This document shows positions 39,042 to 40,338 of a DNA stretch of 40,338 nt, in pieces; positions within the stretch are counted from its first letter, which is position 1, and every line of letters starts with the position of its first letter. The stretch comes from Candidatus Acetothermia bacterium (GTDB lineage Bacteria; Bipolaricaulota; Bipolaricaulia; RBG-16-55-9; DRXL01): positions 1 to 40,338 of the forward strand of contig JACOSB010000135.1 of the NCBI GenBank assembly GCA_016179105.1. The letters run 5' to 3'. Under the pieces are notes generated by a model, which had not been told where the DNA came from, did not search any database, and saw nothing but the letters and a program-made list of their open reading frames with translations. The translations under genes and the position numbers were made by a program.

Positions 39042-39449
39042 ATGATCATCACACTCTGTGGCAGTATGCGCTTTAAGCAGCAAATGGACGAGGTCGTAGC
39101 CGCTTTGCGAGCCGGGGGCCATCAGGTTCACACACCTATTGCGATTGAAGGTGTTGACTATCTGAATAAGACGCAGCGAGCTCAAGCCACTCTGAAAAAA
39201 GAGCACGACTTGATTCGGAAGCATTTTGAGAAAATCACCCAAAGCGATGCCATTTTAGTCTTGAATTACGACACCCACGAGACCAAGAATTACATTGGCG
39301 GGCACACCCTGCTGGAAATGGGAGTAGCTTTCTATCTGGGCAAGCGCATCTACCTGTTGAACCCCATTCCTGAGATGCCCTACACCAGCGAAATGGCGGC
39401 CATGGAACTGACTATATTAAATGGGAGTTTGAACAAGCTGGATAGCTAA
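39042..39449 (+). CDS. nucleoside 2-deoxyribosyltransferase-like protein
   Basis: A 135-residue protein beginning MIITLCGSMRF, with GHQVHTPIAIE, DAILVLNYDTHETKNYIGGHTLLEMGVAFYLGKRIYLLN and a short tail. It matches the Rossmann-like 2-deoxyribosyltransferase/DUF4406 superfamily, in which the conserved Asp and Glu (here VLNYD and LLEMG) act on nucleosides. An in-frame ATG at 39033 is also possible; neither has a good SD. The substrate is not decidable. Confidence 0.7.
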   Translation: MIITLCGSMRFKQQMDEVVAALRAGGHQVHTPIAIEGVDYLNKTQRAQATLKKEHDLIRKHFEKITQSDAILVLNYDTHETKNYIGGHTLLEMGVAFYLGKRIYLLNPIPEMPYTSEMAAMELTILNGSLNKLDS

Positions 39450-39457
39450 CGCAGAGA

Positions 39458-39486
39458 TTCCATTTTATGCCAATGCTCGTTATAAT
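39458..39486 (+). promoter_or_regulatory. promoter of the secreted unknown
   Basis: TTCCAT and a perfect TATAAT (39481-39486) are 17 bases apart. A small ATGCT-N6-AGCAT repeat (39493-39508) overlaps the expected start site. Confidence 0.55.
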
Positions 39487-39534
39487 TTAACCATGCTGAA
39501 GCAAGCATAGCCAACAAACTAAGGAGAGGTACCA

Positions 39535-40140
39535 ATGCGTATACTCGACAGAGTGAAGCTAGGCGGATTGATCGGAGCCTTGGTCGTGCTGACAGTCCTG
39601 GGGAACGCCGGACAATCTAGTCTCGCTCAGCAGACTACTAAGTTTCGGTGGGATCTGGTCAGCATCCAGGGAAGCAATCCCCCCACTCTCGAAGCAGGGG
39701 GAGTGGCTTTTGCGTTGGCAAACGATGGTTCGACCCTCAAGCTCACAGGCTCTGGAACGTTTGACCAAGCGAACCCTACAGTAGTGACCGGCGGTGGGGA
39801 TTGGACCAGCTTCAACCCGGATGGTAACGAAACTGGCAAGGGAACCTACAAAGTGACAGGACTTGTCCGGTTTCAAGAAGCCCCTGGCAAAATCCCGACC
39901 GGCGCACTGAATGATAAAATCGGCACTATCGCCGACGCACGTGCGGGGCTGGTAGCATTACGAATCGCTTTCTCCGATGGTAGCGAAGGAGTGCTCTTTG
40001 TGAACTGCCATCTCCCGGAGGGATCACCTACTTCGATAGGAGAGGGAATCACTGTGTCGAAGGGGTTCGTGATGTTTAACCGTATGCCACCCGTCCCTGG
40101 AGTAGACGCCAATCGGACAGTCTTCCACGTCCTGCGGTAG
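39535..40140 (+). CDS. secreted protein of unknown function
   Basis: A 201-residue exported protein: signal peptide about 1-31 (ending SLAQQ), SD AAGGAGAGG. The mature part is a beta-rich single domain, Gly/Thr/Ser rich (LKLTGSGTFD, TGGGDWTSFNPDGNETGKGTYKVTGLVRF). It contains one Cys and DGSEGVLFVNCHLP near the C-terminus. No family or motif is recognised. It has its own promoter and a perfect palindromic terminator, so it is monocistronic. Confidence 0.8.
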   Translation: MRILDRVKLGGLIGALVVLTVLGNAGQSSLAQQTTKFRWDLVSIQGSNPPTLEAGGVAFALANDGSTLKLTGSGTFDQANPTVVTGGGDWTSFNPDGNETGKGTYKVTGLVRFQEAPGKIPTGALNDKIGTIADARAGLVALRIAFSDGSEGVLFVNCHLPEGSPTSIGEGITVSKGFVMFNRMPPVPGVDANRTVFHVLR

Positions 40141-40211
40141 GCTGAATCGCTAACCAAGATAGCGAATTCTCCGTCTGAGAGTTCGCGGATCATAGAAGAT
40201 AAGGCAGAAAG

Positions 40212-40245
40212 ATTACAGAGGGGAGCCTAGGCTCCCCTCTGTAAT
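40212..40245. terminator. perfect 34-bp palindrome, bidirectional terminator
   Basis: ATTACAGAGGGGAGCCT is immediately followed by its exact complement (17-bp arms, no loop). It lies between two genes that converge on it, fitting shared termination. Confidence 0.75.
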
Positions 40246-40246
40246 A

Positions 40247-40338
40247 CTAATTTGTCATAGGAATGTCTGGATAGAGTGGAGACCCCTGAGCCACCAGGGA
40301 TAAGCGGTCAAGCATCGCAAGTGCGCCGGTGCTTCCCA
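40247..40338 (-). CDS. 3' end of a convergent gene, unidentified
   Basis: The minus frame is open from the window edge for 29 codons to a TAG at 40247-40249, reading GSTGALAMLDRLSLVAQG and ending SPLYPDIPMTN. The composition looks protein-like and the stop lies directly beside the palindromic terminator. Too short to identify. Confidence 0.4.
   Translation of the reverse strand, partial: GSTGALAMLDRLSLVAQGSPLYPDIPMTN

Noticed and set aside
1..40338. CRISPR arrays, tRNA or rRNA genes, insertion sequences, phage genes
   Set aside because: No regularly spaced repeat array, cloverleaf-like or rRNA sequence, transposase or integrase was recognised on either strand; the repeats seen are hairpins and promoter elements. 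No search programme was run, so a degenerate tRNA could be missed.

Overview
The window reads as a stretch of bacterial chromosome: dense genes, good Shine-Dalgarno sites, recognisable -35/-10 promoters and hairpin terminators. No rRNA, tRNA, CRISPR array, transposase or phage gene is visible. The organism cannot be named from the sequence alone. It exports many proteins through Sec, Tat and lipoprotein signals. It also carries an unusually large set of copper proteins, which fits an uncultivated, respiratory (denitrifying) free-living bacterium.

Layout. (1) 83-715, minus: a caspase-like protein that looks broken at the window edge. (2) 998-11422: nucleotide and nucleoside scavenging. It holds cytidine deaminase, pyrimidine-nucleoside phosphorylase, a very large secreted PHP-domain hydrolase, two secreted 5'-nucleotidase relatives (one made only of two C-terminal domains) and a membrane-anchored pentapeptide-repeat protein. 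(3) 11559-15414: an NsrR-like Rrf2 regulator, copper nitrite reductase nirK, and a cupredoxin plus two-domain multicopper oxidase operon. The nirK and cupredoxin promoters share an identical double Fnr-like box. (4) 15507-20935: a tightly packed amino-acid/CoA operon with glutamate dehydrogenase, a frameshifted UspA, a CBS-ACT protein, alanine dehydrogenase, a CoA-transferase and a GNAT protein. (5) 21009-27662: signalling genes (hybrid kinase, OmpR-type regulator, lone receiver, Crp/Fnr regulator, NarL/NarX-like pair) interleaved with a cupredoxin pair. (6) 27823-36182: a copper/electron-transfer island with seven further blue-copper-like proteins, a His-rich beta-propeller, a cytochrome c fused to a degenerate cupredoxin domain and a CcdA-like membrane protein. 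(7) 36541-40338: a thioredoxin-fold protein, a DUF3179 protein, an AhpD-like protein, a deoxyribosyltransferase-like protein, a secreted unknown and the tail of a convergent gene.

How it may fit together (inference). NirK reduces nitrite to NO. Nine small cupredoxins and a cytochrome c would carry electrons in the periplasm. The propeller protein (29911-31365) has a histidine set reminiscent of the copper site of nitrous-oxide reductase but no CuA domain, so it is the best candidate for a new terminal reductase or copper enzyme. No nitric oxide reductase, NosD/F/Y or NosL is visible. Three regulatory layers can be seen in the DNA: paired ATGA-N6-TCAT boxes at nirK and the cupredoxin-MCO operon, a 64-bp element present three times (before a cupredoxin pair, the Crp/Fnr gene and the propeller operon), and a GTAAGC-NN-GCTTAC palindrome present three times around 35.0-36.4 kb.
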